Of a stretch of 20,376 nt of DNA, positions 13,768 through 20,021 are shown in pieces (the stretch's first letter is position 1; the number at the start of each line of letters is the position of its first letter). The DNA is from a virus. Location: IMG/VR virus record IMGVR_UViG_3300035698_003519, positions 1 through 20,376 of that record; one strand, given 5' to 3'. The position numbers and the translations under genes are program-made. Under the pieces are notes generated by a model. It saw only the letters and a program-made list of their open reading frames with translations. It ran no database searches and was not told where the DNA came from.

Positions 13768-13892
13768 GCATGAATACTTGTTTCAAGTGTGGTGATATAT
13801 ATGATACGGATTATCAAATGGAAGAAATAGATGGTGAAATGGTATGTGATAATTGCTATGATGATCATTGCGAAGAACATGGCATAGAATGA
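13764..13892 (+). CDS. 42-aa zinc-ribbon microprotein
   Basis: Reads MSMNTCFKCGDIYDTDYQ, then EMVCDNCYDDHCEEHGIE. Two CxxC knuckles (C6/C9 and C28/C31) plus a further Cys and His make a compact zinc ribbon, strongly acidic. It is coupled to the preceding gene by an ATGA overlap (13764-13767). Small acidic zinc ribbons can bind protein or mimic nucleic acid; no function can be assigned. Confidence 0.7.
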   Translation: MSMNTCFKCGDIYDTDYQMEEIDGEMVCDNCYDDHCEEHGIE

Positions 13893-14119
13893 TAAACGCT
13901 GTAGTTAACAATACGTATGACAGTTATTTTTTTGAGTTTCAAATTTTTTGCATTACAGATCGTTGAAAATCAACAACTTACAACAGAATGACGCTTATGA
14001 CAGTTATTATAAAAGAGTATTGAAATATTATATATTGTAGTATAGTTTGGGGCAAATAAGCGTCATAAGCGTCATCAACCCCCGAAAATGGCACAAAAAG
14101 TACAAAAACAAGGTAAAAT
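13893..14119 (+). other. Non-coding repeat-rich region: candidate replication origin or operator
   Basis: No gene here. Tandem 9-mers ATGACGCTT + ATGACAGTT (13988-14005) face, across an AT-rich core of about 50 nt, two head-to-tail AAGCGTCAT copies (14058-14075), the reverse complement of ATGACGCTT. A 13-mer TATGACAGTTATT is repeated at 13916-13928 and 13996-14008. GTTGA-AAA-TCAAC (13962-13974) is a small inverted repeat. GGGG (14049-14052) can pair with CCCC after the last repeat. Directly upstream of the SF3 helicase, this is the expected design of an iteron origin, or an operator of the replication operon. Confidence 0.55.
14020..14046 (+). promoter_or_regulatory. Possible promoter for the helicase gene
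   Basis: TTGAAA (14020-14025), 15-nt spacer, TATAGT (14041-14046), lying between the two oppositely oriented 9-mer doublets. The spacer is short. If real, the doublets would be flanking operator sites. Confidence 0.3.
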
Positions 14120-15397
14120 ATGACCGATTTCAAGTTCAACGCAGCCAAGATAACTCAGAAAGTGCTAAAAAACAGGGAAATTTTATGTGTGAGTTTTCAC
14201 TTTTTTATATATAAAAAAAGTGGCGTTTTTGAGCTTTTGAACGATACAAAGATATGCAAAATCATCAAAGAATTGCTAGGTGATAAGTACAAAGAAAGCT
14301 GGGCAAGAGAGGTAAAACACCATATGTCTGTTGATTGTTATGTAGAACCGGAAGAAATCAACGCAAACCCGGATCTTATTAACTTAGAAAACGGAATGTT
14401 TTGTCTAAAAACGATGAAATTAGCCCCACACGACCCGAAATACCTTTCAACCATTCAACTACCCGTATCATACAGAGAAGATGCCACCTGCGTTAAGTGG
14501 GAACGCACAACAGCCGAGATATTCATGGACAAGCAATGGAAAATCAACATATTGCAAGAATTCCTAGGATATTGCCTAACAACGGACAATTCACACCAAA
14601 AAGCGTTAATTAACTATGGCCAGGGAGCAAACGGCAAGTCGCTTATATTTAGGATATTCAGCCAGATACTTGGAAGGGCTAATATAGCATCAGTTCCAGT
14701 ATCTCAATTAGGCAAAAGGCACTATTTAGCTGAGATGTTTGGCAAGTTAGCCAATTTAAGCCTTGAGAGTGAAGCTAACCTTGAGATAAATGACGCTAAT
14801 TTCAAATCGATTGTTAGTGGTGATTTACTAACAGTTGACGAAAAGTACGGCAAGCCCTTCTCGTTTAACCCGTTTTGTAAGCTAATATTTGCTATGAATG
14901 CGCTGCCTTATGTAAGCGATAAGACATCGGCGTTTTACCGCAGAGTGTTAATTGTATCATATGACCGGGAATTTACACGGTCAGAACAGAACTTAAAGCT
15001 GTATAATGAGCTGCTAGAAGAACTTGACGGTATATTCTTGTGGATGTTAAAAGGCCTACAGCGGTTAAATGAGCAAGGATATTTCACAGAAGATGGCGAA
15101 ATGGCTGCATTGCTAGATGAATACAAGCGGGACAACAACCCTGTATTAGCGTTTGTTGAAGACAATTTAGTTTTCGCAAAAGATTCTAGCCTGATAAAGA
15201 AAGACGTATATAAAGCGTACTGTGAATGGTCAAAAGAGAACGGGTATAAAACTGCGTCTGACAAGACGCTCAGTAAAACAATCCATAAGAAGTTTACAAA
15301 CGGCGTACAAGAATACCGGACTGGTAGTGTAAGATTCTGGCGATGTTTGAAATGGTTTGAAGGGGATGAACAAGAGGTGGTGGCATGGGAAGAATAA
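14120..15397 (+). CDS. SF3 replicative helicase (phage P4/D5-type, helicase part only)
   Basis: 425 aa. An N-terminal D5_N-like region (about 60-165: NPDLINLENGMFCLKTMKLA, LQEFLGYCLT) precedes an SF3 AAA+ core: Walker A GQGANGKS (167-174), acidic Walker B region ANLSLESE (211-218), sensor stretch KLIFAMNALP (254-263, N260), Arg finger FYRR (272-275). The C-terminal winged-helix-like part contains DVYKAYCEWSKENG. It would unwind DNA at the origin as a hexamer. Relatives usually carry an N-terminal primase (AEP or TOPRIM) domain; here only ~60 residues precede D5_N, so none is present. SD AAGGT is near the ATG. It overlaps the methyltransferase gene by 13 nt. Confidence 0.9.
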   Translation: MTDFKFNAAKITQKVLKNREILCVSFHFFIYKKSGVFELLNDTKICKIIKELLGDKYKESWAREVKHHMSVDCYVEPEEINANPDLINLENGMFCLKTMKLAPHDPKYLSTIQLPVSYREDATCVKWERTTAEIFMDKQWKINILQEFLGYCLTTDNSHQKALINYGQGANGKSLIFRIFSQILGRANIASVPVSQLGKRHYLAEMFGKLANLSLESEANLEINDANFKSIVSGDLLTVDEKYGKPFSFNPFCKLIFAMNALPYVSDKTSAFYRRVLIVSYDREFTRSEQNLKLYNELLEELDGIFLWMLKGLQRLNEQGYFTEDGEMAALLDEYKRDNNPVLAFVEDNLVFAKDSSLIKKDVYKAYCEWSKENGYKTASDKTLSKTIHKKFTNGVQEYRTGSVRFWRCLKWFEGDEQEVVAWEE

Positions 15398-16035
15398 AGG
15401 TATTAAATTTATATGCAGGAATAGGTGGGAATCGTAAACTCTGGGAAGATGTCGAGGTTACCGCGGTTGAAATGAATCCAAAGATTGCAGCGATATACCA
15501 AGATTTTTTTCCTAAAGATAAAATGGTGGTTGATGATGCCCATGCTTATTTATTGGATCATTTTGAAGTGTTTGATTTTATATGGTCTAGTCCTCCTTGT
15601 CCAAGTCATTCTTGTTTCAGGAAGAATTTTTCTTGTAATAATGGGAGTAAGCCAATTTATCCTGATATGAAATTGTATGAAGAGATCATTCTGCTCAAAC
15701 ATTATTTCAATGGGAAATATATTATAGAAAATGTTGTTTCATTTTATGATCCGCTTATTCCACCACAGGAAATACAAAGACATTATTTCTGGTGCAATTT
15801 TCATATAAGCAGATTAAAAAAATTTGGGAGTGATTACATTAAACCAACTGGCAGAATGAATCCTGAAACGACAGAAGATCAAATAAGGAAATTATCAAAG
15901 AGACATGGTTTTAATTTAGATAAATATTCAGGAATAAATAAAATATTAGCTTTAAGAAATTGCGTAACACCAGAATTAGGACTACACATCCTAAACGAAT
16001 CAAAACGAGATATACAACCGGAACTATTCAGATGA
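15385..16035 (+). CDS. DNA cytosine-5 methyltransferase, compact phage type
   Basis: 216 aa, uses S-adenosylmethionine to methylate C5 of cytosine. Motif I LYAGIGGN (9-16), motif IV with catalytic Cys72 in SSPPCPSHS, motif VI IIENV (113-117), motif VIII-like QRHYFWCNF (131-139), and a motif X-like RNCVTPELGLHI (191-202). At 216 aa it is much shorter than typical Dcm enzymes (more than 300 aa); the target-recognition region must be small, and specificity cannot be inferred. No cognate endonuclease is adjacent, so it is an orphan, likely protecting phage DNA from host restriction or marking it. SD AGAGGTGG precedes the ATG, inside the helicase gene. Confidence 0.9.
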   Translation: MGRIKVLNLYAGIGGNRKLWEDVEVTAVEMNPKIAAIYQDFFPKDKMVVDDAHAYLLDHFEVFDFIWSSPPCPSHSCFRKNFSCNNGSKPIYPDMKLYEEIILLKHYFNGKYIIENVVSFYDPLIPPQEIQRHYFWCNFHISRLKKFGSDYIKPTGRMNPETTEDQIRKLSKRHGFNLDKYSGINKILALRNCVTPELGLHILNESKRDIQPELFR

Positions 16036-16586
16036 GAAACCACATTAAAAAACTAACAGCATACGATATAGTAGAAGCGTTCCCTTTAGAGTGTAGCGAT
16101 ATATTGCCAAGGGAAATAAGAAGAATAAAAAAAGCATTAAAGCCTTGGCTAGATCATTTAGAAGATATACAAGAAGACTATCCAAATGACCTTGAAAGGG
16201 ATTTCTTTACAGCGGTTGTAAAGATGTATATGCCAAAAGAAGAAACTAAGATATATAGTTTACTATCAAAGATCAACAAACTATATAAAGATAGAACTAG
16301 CAGGGCTAGAAAGGGATTAAGCGAAAGAGAAAGGCTAGATGTTGAACGTGCAAGGAATGTACCGATAGAAGAACTATATAGTTTTGAAAAGAAACGCAAC
16401 CTACGCAAATATACAATGGCACTATGCCCTTTCCACGGCGAGAAAACTCCTTCATTCTTTATTTATAAAGAACGGAACAGATTCCATTGTTTCGGATGCG
16501 GGTTAGATGGTGATTCGATTGATTTTATTATGAAACTAAACAACGTAGACTTCATCGAGGCAGTTAAATCATTAGGTGGTGGATAA
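16032..16586 (+). CDS. CHC2 zinc-finger protein (primase zinc domain without TOPRIM)
   Basis: 184 aa. The C-terminal ~55 residues match the DnaG-type zinc-binding domain: C132-P-F-H135, GEKTPSFFIY, RFHCFGCG with C153/C156, GDSIDFIMKL, FIEAVKSLGG. The N-terminal ~125 residues are helical and charged. No TOPRIM catalytic domain follows; the protein ends where it would begin. I start at ATG 16032 because it overlaps the methyltransferase TGA as ATGA; an upstream TTG-initiated reading would lie inside that gene. With the helicase lacking a primase, it may be a template-recognition subunit of a split primase or recruit host DnaG. That partnership is inference. Confidence 0.85.
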   Translation: MRNHIKKLTAYDIVEAFPLECSDILPREIRRIKKALKPWLDHLEDIQEDYPNDLERDFFTAVVKMYMPKEETKIYSLLSKINKLYKDRTSRARKGLSERERLDVERARNVPIEELYSFEKKRNLRKYTMALCPFHGEKTPSFFIYKERNRFHCFGCGLDGDSIDFIMKLNNVDFIEAVKSLGGG

Positions 16587-16840
16587 TGACATATAGTGAA
16601 GAAGGAATAATAAGATTAGTCGGCGCGATAATACGTCAAGCTGTCAAAGACTATCATAGCAATTATCTTAAAAGAAACAATTCAATGTATTGGCATGATG
16701 CAAGAGAATTTATATTTATGCATGGCAGATTAGAAAACTTTCTTGAGAGATACGAACTTGGCAATAAATTTAACTGTAAAATGTTTAGAAAGAAAATAAG
16801 CAAAAGAGATTATAACATAATGGAGTTAGATGATGAATAG
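16586..16840 (+). CDS. 84-aa phage protein, unknown
   Basis: Start overlaps the previous stop (TAATG), with GGTGG upstream. Sequence features IIRLVGAIIRQAVKDYHSNY, MYWHDAREFIFM and RLENFLERYELG. From memory the pattern A-I-x-x-A-x-x-D-Y, then a (D/E)ARxFI-like helix, recurs in small early phage proteins with no known function. Predicted helical and basic at the C-terminus (CKMFRKKISKRDYN). Confidence 0.7.
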   Translation: MTYSEEGIIRLVGAIIRQAVKDYHSNYLKRNNSMYWHDAREFIFMHGRLENFLERYELGNKFNCKMFRKKISKRDYNIMELDDE

Positions 16841-16982
16841 AGATAGAATCAATAAATTCCTAGAGAAACATAATAAGCCACAAATTGTAGACAGGGCAAC
16901 TACCCACGATGAAGCGTTAGACAACTTTATGAATGCAATCTTAGATGTGCTTGAAGTAATAGAGAAGAAAAATAATGAATAG
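16833..16982 (+). CDS. 49-aa helical microprotein
   Basis: MNRDRINKFLEKHNKPQIVD..., two amphipathic helices, no domain recognised. SD GGAG lies 7 nt before the ATG. It overlaps both neighbours by 8 nt (ATGAATAG at each end), so translation is probably coupled. Confidence 0.65.
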   Translation: MNRDRINKFLEKHNKPQIVDRATTHDEALDNFMNAILDVLEVIEKKNNE

Positions 16983-17166
16983 AATATACTCACAATACTA
17001 TGTACCATCTTCAAAGAAGGATTTAATACAATCTATTCTACCGGCATGGAAGGGACGTAAAACAGATTTAAGGGAAATGTCCGTCAAGAGATTAAGGGCA
17101 ATATTCCATAGGGTTAGGCAAGACACGATAATGAAGTTATGTAAGAAGGAGAGCAAAGATGGATAA
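16975..17166 (+). CDS. 63-aa basic phage protein, unknown
   Basis: Contains SSKKDLIQSILPAWKGRKTD and LREMSVKRLRAIFHRVRQ. A pattern with DL..(I/L)L..W.GR..DL, then RLRAI, recurs (from memory) in small early-region phage proteins of unknown role. The basic helix could contact nucleic acid or a host protein. 8-nt overlaps on both sides (ATGAATAG, ATGGATAA); weak SD. Confidence 0.7.
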   Translation: MNRIYSQYYVPSSKKDLIQSILPAWKGRKTDLREMSVKRLRAIFHRVRQDTIMKLCKKESKDG

Positions 17167-17446
17167 ACCAATAAGAAAATCAGAGGGTAAAGAGTTAGAT
17201 AATGACACTTGGCAACAGAATACAATGTATAACCAAGCCTGTGATGAATGGGAAGCCTTTATTTGCAAGTTGATAGTACCTGATGGAAGCATAACAAATA
17301 TTGATGAAGCTATAGACTTTATGAAAGACTATTACCATGCTTACAAAGTGCTTTGCAGATTGCCCGATGATTATGTTTCTAAGGCAGAGATACAAAAGAT
17401 AATCAATGGCTTATGTGATAAATGTAAGGACAAAGTAAATGAATAA
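17159..17446 (+). CDS. 95-aa acidic protein, unknown
   Basis: Helical, acidic, with Cys at both ends (NQACDEWEAFICKLIV and NGLCDKCKDKVNE). The final CxxC alone does not make a zinc finger. SD AAGGAG is 7-9 nt upstream. Joined to both neighbours by 8-nt overlaps. No family recognised. Confidence 0.65.
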   Translation: MDKPIRKSEGKELDNDTWQQNTMYNQACDEWEAFICKLIVPDGSITNIDEAIDFMKDYYHAYKVLCRLPDDYVSKAEIQKIINGLCDKCKDKVNE

Positions 17447-17864
17447 AGATAGAAATGAAAAAGGGCAATTTGTTAAGAATCATAGTATTCACAAGATAAG
17501 AAGCGGTGATTATAGCTCTATACATCATTGGTTGGGATATTATTATGGCAGAGCAAACAAGTGTGAAGGTGAAGATTGCAGAGGTATATCTACTAAATAT
17601 AATTGGGCATTAAGAACTGGCTTCGAGCATAAAGAAGATAGAACTCATTACATTATGCTTTGCTGTAGTTGTCATAGGAGAATGGATAAAATAAATAATA
17701 ATGTTAAAGCTGGAGAAGTAACAAAGGCTAAGTTCAAGGCACTAAGAGCTAAGGGATGGTGGTCTAGGAAACATGATTGTTGTCTAAATTGTGGAACAAA
17801 AACAATAAGGCATCATTCTAAAGGCTTGTGCAAAGTTTGTTATAATCGGGAGGAGTGTAAATGA
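17439..17864 (+). CDS. HNH-like endonuclease / double zinc-ribbon protein
   Basis: 141 aa. The first half matches small phage HNH homing-type proteins: SIHHWLGYYYGRANKCEG (H29/H30, C42), C47, YNWALRTGFE, YIMLCCSCHRRMD (C75-x2-C78, H79). The two Cys pairs would hold the zinc and H29/H30 may supply the catalytic His. The second half adds another ribbon (DCCLNCGT and GLCKVCYNRE). The N-terminus is short and basic (MNKDRNEKGQFVKNHS). Expected to nick or bind DNA; it could be a homing nuclease or a DNA-binding zinc protein that has lost activity. SD AAGGA upstream; ATGA overlap with the next ORF. Confidence 0.7.
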   Translation: MNKDRNEKGQFVKNHSIHKIRSGDYSSIHHWLGYYYGRANKCEGEDCRGISTKYNWALRTGFEHKEDRTHYIMLCCSCHRRMDKINNNVKAGEVTKAKFKALRAKGWWSRKHDCCLNCGTKTIRHHSKGLCKVCYNREECK

Positions 17865-18010
17865 AACTAGTCTTTAGAAATATTAGACACTTGTTTAACA
17901 AAGAGTGGTATTCACTCCATAGATATAGAAATCCTTGCATAAATTGTAGGATAATAGACTGCGGTTGTTTTAGTATTCTAATCTCACCAGAACAATTAAC
18001 TAAGGAGTAG
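17861..18010 (+). CDS. 49-aa Cys-rich microprotein
   Basis: MKLVFRNIRHLFNKEWYSLH, then a Cys cluster RNPCINCRIIDCGCFS (C26, C29, C34, C36), suitable for one metal. Strong SD (GGGAGGAG about 7 nt upstream) and an ATGA overlap with the previous gene. It ends SPEQLTKE, echoed by the next gene's end (SEQLTGGK). Function unknown. Confidence 0.7.
   Translation: MKLVFRNIRHLFNKEWYSLHRYRNPCINCRIIDCGCFSILISPEQLTKE
17988..18000. repeat. 13-bp repeat before RBS, copy 1
   Basis: CAGAACAATTAAC ends one gene and leads into an AAGGAG SD. The same 13-mer is at 18188-18200, exactly 200 bp on, before AGGAGG. Confidence 0.7.
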
Positions 18011-18012
18011 GT

Positions 18013-18213
18013 ATGGGTTTGCCTGATGGAGCAGAATATTGGTGGAAAACATATGATATTCCAAAGAACTTTTTAAAAGATAAAAGAAAATACCCGCCAC
18101 ATGATTGTAAGCCTAGAGGTGGTGTAAAAGGAACTCCATTCAGAAGATTCTGCAAGATTTGTAACAAAGCATTTAAAAGAGGTCGTTCAGAACAATTAAC
18201 AGGAGGTAAGTAA
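18013..18213 (+). CDS. 66-aa zinc-binding basic protein
   Basis: MGLPDGAEYWWKTYDIPKNF, then PPHDCKPRGGVKG and RRFCKICNKAFKRGR. H/C near residue 31 with the later CxxC give a plausible zinc knuckle followed by a basic helix, suggesting nucleic-acid binding. SD AAGGAG is 6-7 nt upstream. Its stop overlaps the Lar-like start (TAATG). Family not recognised. Confidence 0.7.
   Translation: MGLPDGAEYWWKTYDIPKNFLKDKRKYPPHDCKPRGGVKGTPFRRFCKICNKAFKRGRSEQLTGGK
18188..18200. repeat. 13-bp repeat before RBS, copy 2
   Basis: Exact copy of 17988-18000, again at the very end of a gene (coding SEQLT) and directly before the SD AGGAGGT. Confidence 0.7.
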
Positions 18214-18533
18214 TGGAAGAACTTAAGAAATGTCCTTTTTGCGGAGGGATAGCAACATTAAAAGACTTTTCAGAAGATGAATATTGTTCTGGTTGGGCAA
18301 TATGTTGCGAGAACACTAAATGTGGATATTGCGGAACACCAGTTATGACTAAGAATGAAGTCATCAACGCATGGAACACAAGATCATCTATTTCTGTAGA
18401 GAGGTTGGAGAAGGTACTAGCTAAATTCACTAGAGCCTACGCCGATGATAACGACTTTAAATACCCAGAGCTAAGACCGTCTATTAGATATAAACTTGCC
18501 CAAGCTATCCACAAGGAGATTAATAATGACTAA
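18213..18533 (+). CDS. Lar-like restriction alleviation protein
   Basis: 106 aa. The N-terminal 58 residues follow the Lar pattern: KKCPFCGG (C7, C10), WAICCENTKCG (C31/C32, C37), then a helix ending VINAWNTR. The Rac-prophage Lar protein lowers type I restriction of unmodified DNA, and homologues are common in phage early regions. The C-terminal ~45 residues (ERLEKVLAKFTRAYADDNDF...) are a helical addition not needed for the family match. SD AGGAGG lies 6 nt before the ATG. With the orphan methyltransferase it forms an anti-restriction set; activity is inferred from family. Confidence 0.8.
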   Translation: MEELKKCPFCGGIATLKDFSEDEYCSGWAICCENTKCGYCGTPVMTKNEVINAWNTRSSISVERLEKVLAKFTRAYADDNDFKYPELRPSIRYKLAQAIHKEINND

Positions 18534-18918
18534 AGAACAGTTGAAGAAGATTATAAACTGGACTATACATGAACATCAAAACCATGATAGAAGTGTAGAA
18601 TATTCTGGATTACTAACTAAAGACATTGCCAAAGCAATACTCGATAGCGGTCTTTGTGATGTTAAGGAGATAGTAATATGTGCTGCAATAAAGTTTAAAT
18701 GCGGAAAGATTATTAGAGGTCATAGGCATGGAGATTGTTTTACTGGATGTTCATTCACAGACGAGAAACCAGATACAAAAGAGGCAATTCAAGGCTTTAT
18801 AACTTCAAGGAATAGATTTGTTACACGGGAAGAAGGAAGAAAACTTCAAGATGAATCAGGAATAGAATCTGTTGATGGGTACGGTGGGAATACATTATTT
18901 AGCGAGGATTTATACTAA
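18526..18918 (+). CDS. 130-aa conserved-type phage protein, unknown
   Basis: Helical N-terminus (MTKEQLKKIINWTIHEHQNH), then AAIKFKCGKIIRGHRHGDCF and GFITSRNRFVTREEGRKL. The order AAI..G...G.RH followed by GF....RFVTREE is a pattern I associate with a widespread small phage protein of unknown function. Here it has extra Cys (KCG, DCFTGC). The start is ATG 18526 (SD AAGGAG 7 nt upstream, 8-nt ATGACTAA overlap) rather than an upstream in-frame ATG at 18496 buried in the previous gene. Confidence 0.7.
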   Translation: MTKEQLKKIINWTIHEHQNHDRSVEYSGLLTKDIAKAILDSGLCDVKEIVICAAIKFKCGKIIRGHRHGDCFTGCSFTDEKPDTKEAIQGFITSRNRFVTREEGRKLQDESGIESVDGYGGNTLFSEDLY

Positions 18919-18940
18919 ACCCTAATGTGAGGTTTGAGGA
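18917..18940 (+). repeat. Intergenic AAACCCTAA...GAGG element, copy 1
   Basis: AAACCCTAATGTGAGGTTTG then AGGA. It can fold AAACC/GGTTT over a 9-nt loop and supplies the SD (GAGG at 18929-18932) for the next gene. Related elements are at 19159-19189 and 19449-19475, with a degenerate one near 19869. Confidence 0.6.
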
Positions 18941-19201
18941 ATGAAAATAGAAGAATACGCAATAAATAAGTTTCCAAAGAAAGGAAGATGTGCTAAATCT
19001 TGTTTCGCTATAGGATGGCATAGAGTTGGCATTGTACCCATAATGTCATTATTAGATGGTGGCTGTTCAGGGGATATTTGCACAGAGATATGTTTGGAAT
19101 GTGGAAAGACTTTTCCAGAACAAAGATGGTTCAAACAAATAAAACAGCCTTATAGAGTAACCCCTAACATTAACTTTAAAGAAGGAGGTCGCTGTGGATA
19201 A
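18941..19201 (+). CDS. 86-aa Cys-rich protein, unknown
   Basis: Contains KKGRCAKSCFAIGWHRVG and GGCSGDICTEICLECGKTFP: seven cysteines, including CLECGKTF, a classic zinc-knuckle half, likely paired with the earlier CAKSC. Start ATG follows intergenic element copy 1. Its last codons read through element copy 2 (NINFKEGGRCG) before the 8-nt overlap with the next gene. Function unknown. Confidence 0.65.
   Translation: MKIEEYAINKFPKKGRCAKSCFAIGWHRVGIVPIMSLLDGGCSGDICTEICLECGKTFPEQRWFKQIKQPYRVTPNINFKEGGRCG
19159..19189 (+). repeat. Intergenic AAACCCTAA...GAGG element, copy 2
   Basis: AACCCCTAACATTAACTTTA then AAGAAGGAGGT, providing a perfect SD for the GTG start at 19194. In this copy the element is also coding (end of the 86-aa gene). 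Confidence 0.6.
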
Positions 19202-19457
19202 AGAAATAAATGTAGCTACAAAGATTTTTACAAGAGAGGACTTGCTTTTATGGGAAGAGAGATATCATTCTGGATATTTATTAGATATATTAAATGAAGA
19301 GGTTTCCATAGAAACAGCTAGAGAGGATTTGTTTAGTTTAATTGGGACTAAATATGATTATAGAGTACCAAATATCTGTGGCACAGCACCATATCCACAA
19401 TGTAACGGAGCAGAAGGTTGTGATACTTGCGAACATCAACCAGAGGATAAACCCTAA
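19194..19457 (+). CDS. 87-aa protein with C-terminal Cys cluster
   Basis: GTG start with SD AAGGAGG 5 nt upstream; 8-nt overlap GTGGATAA with the previous gene. The N-terminal ~60 residues are helical and acidic (TREDLLLWEERYHSGYLLDI, VSIETAREDLFSLIG). The C-terminus is Cys-rich: ICGTAPYPQCNGAEGCDTCE. The Cys cluster resembles that of the 53-aa protein at 20130 (CFNGSKCDT, ACKGC). Its stop lies within element copy 3. Unknown function. Confidence 0.65.
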   Translation: MDKEINVATKIFTREDLLLWEERYHSGYLLDILNEEVSIETAREDLFSLIGTKYDYRVPNICGTAPYPQCNGAEGCDTCEHQPEDKP

Positions 19458-19475
19458 CATAGAGTTTAAGGAGGT
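19449..19475 (+). repeat. Intergenic AAACCCTAA...GAGG element, copy 3
   Basis: AAACCCTAACATAGAGTTTA then AGGAGGT; AAAC/GTTT can pair. It contains the stop of the previous gene (CCCTAA) and the SD (AGGAGGT, 4-5 nt from ATG 19480). Closest in sequence to copy 2 over CCCTAACAT. Confidence 0.65.
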
Positions 19476-19479
19476 ATAA

Positions 19480-19803
19480 ATGATTCACAAAACCCGTACC
19501 TGTAGAGTATGCGGAATAAGCAACAAAGATATTGCTTTCCACAAAAGAACCAGAACCAGAAAAGACGGATCTAAATATATACAAACAGAAAATATATGTA
19601 TATGTTGCCAAAGAGATATTTGGGCGGAAGAAAACCAAAGATATTATGCTAAGTATAAAGACAAATGCAACAAACAAAGCCAAGAATATTACGCTAATAA
19701 TAAAAATAGAATACAAGCACTCATGAGAAAATATTATTTAAGAGTACTTAAACCAAAACTATATCCAGTAACGGAATATTCATATGTCAACCCTACAAGA
19801 TAA
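19480..19803 (+). CDS. Zinc-ribbon protein resembling endonuclease VII/HNH N-terminus
   Basis: 107 aa. TCRVCGISNKDIAFHKRTRT (C8, C11) and ENICICCQRDIW (CxxC) give a zinc ribbon, then basic helical repeats YYAKYKDKCNKQ and YYANNKNRIQALMRKYY. This zinc ribbon plus YYxxxK(D/N) helix layout is that of the front part of phage recombination-endonuclease-VII-like and some HNH proteins, but no catalytic domain follows, so it may be a stand-alone or truncated form. Excellent SD from element copy 3. The end overlaps a further ORF by 20 nt. Confidence 0.65.
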   Translation: MIHKTRTCRVCGISNKDIAFHKRTRTRKDGSKYIQTENICICCQRDIWAEENQRYYAKYKDKCNKQSQEYYANNKNRIQALMRKYYLRVLKPKLYPVTEYSYVNPTR

Positions 19804-19954
19804 ATATAACAAAAGAATGGAAACAAGGCTTAAAAAAGCGCAAAAGAATATTCATTGGAGAAGCTACAAAAACCCTGAGGAAATAAATGGACATAATACA
19901 AAGACTAAAAGAAATAATAAAGTTAGCCTTGTGCAACAAAAAGAATCTTTATGA
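19784..19954 (+). CDS. Possible 56-aa basic ORF
   Basis: MSTLQDKYNKRMETRLKKAQ, basic, with SLVQQKESL at the C-terminus. It is the only ORF covering 19804-19886. It overlaps the preceding gene's end in another frame and the next ORF for 68 nt. SD is weak. May be real with a shortened functional part, or spurious. Confidence 0.4.
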   Translation: MSTLQDKYNKRMETRLKKAQKNIHWRSYKNPEEINGHNTKTKRNNKVSLVQQKESL

Positions 19955-20021
19955 TAGCTTAGAGGTATTAATAAAGGAGCTTGAAGATGCCAAAGAAATG
20001 GAAATGCGATCAGAAAACTGA
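19887..20021 (+). CDS. 44-aa helical microprotein
   Basis: MDIIQRLKEIIKLALCNKKN, then LYDSLEVLIKELEDAKEM; one or two amphipathic helices, coiled-coil-like. SD GAGG lies about 7 nt upstream within a degenerate AAACCCTGAGG element. It overlaps the next gene by 35 nt and the doubtful 56-aa ORF at its front. Confidence 0.5.
   Translation: MDIIQRLKEIIKLALCNKKNLYDSLEVLIKELEDAKEMEMRSEN

Noticed and set aside
13988-14075. CRISPR-like array
   Set aside because: Units are only 9 bp, in opposite orientations, without spacers of regular length; origin or operator repeats fit better.
14088-14123. 11-aa leader ORF (MAQKVQKQGKI) overlapping the helicase start
   Set aside because: No SD and very short. 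The TGA overlaps the helicase ATG, which is interesting, but an A-rich stretch makes such ORFs likely by chance.
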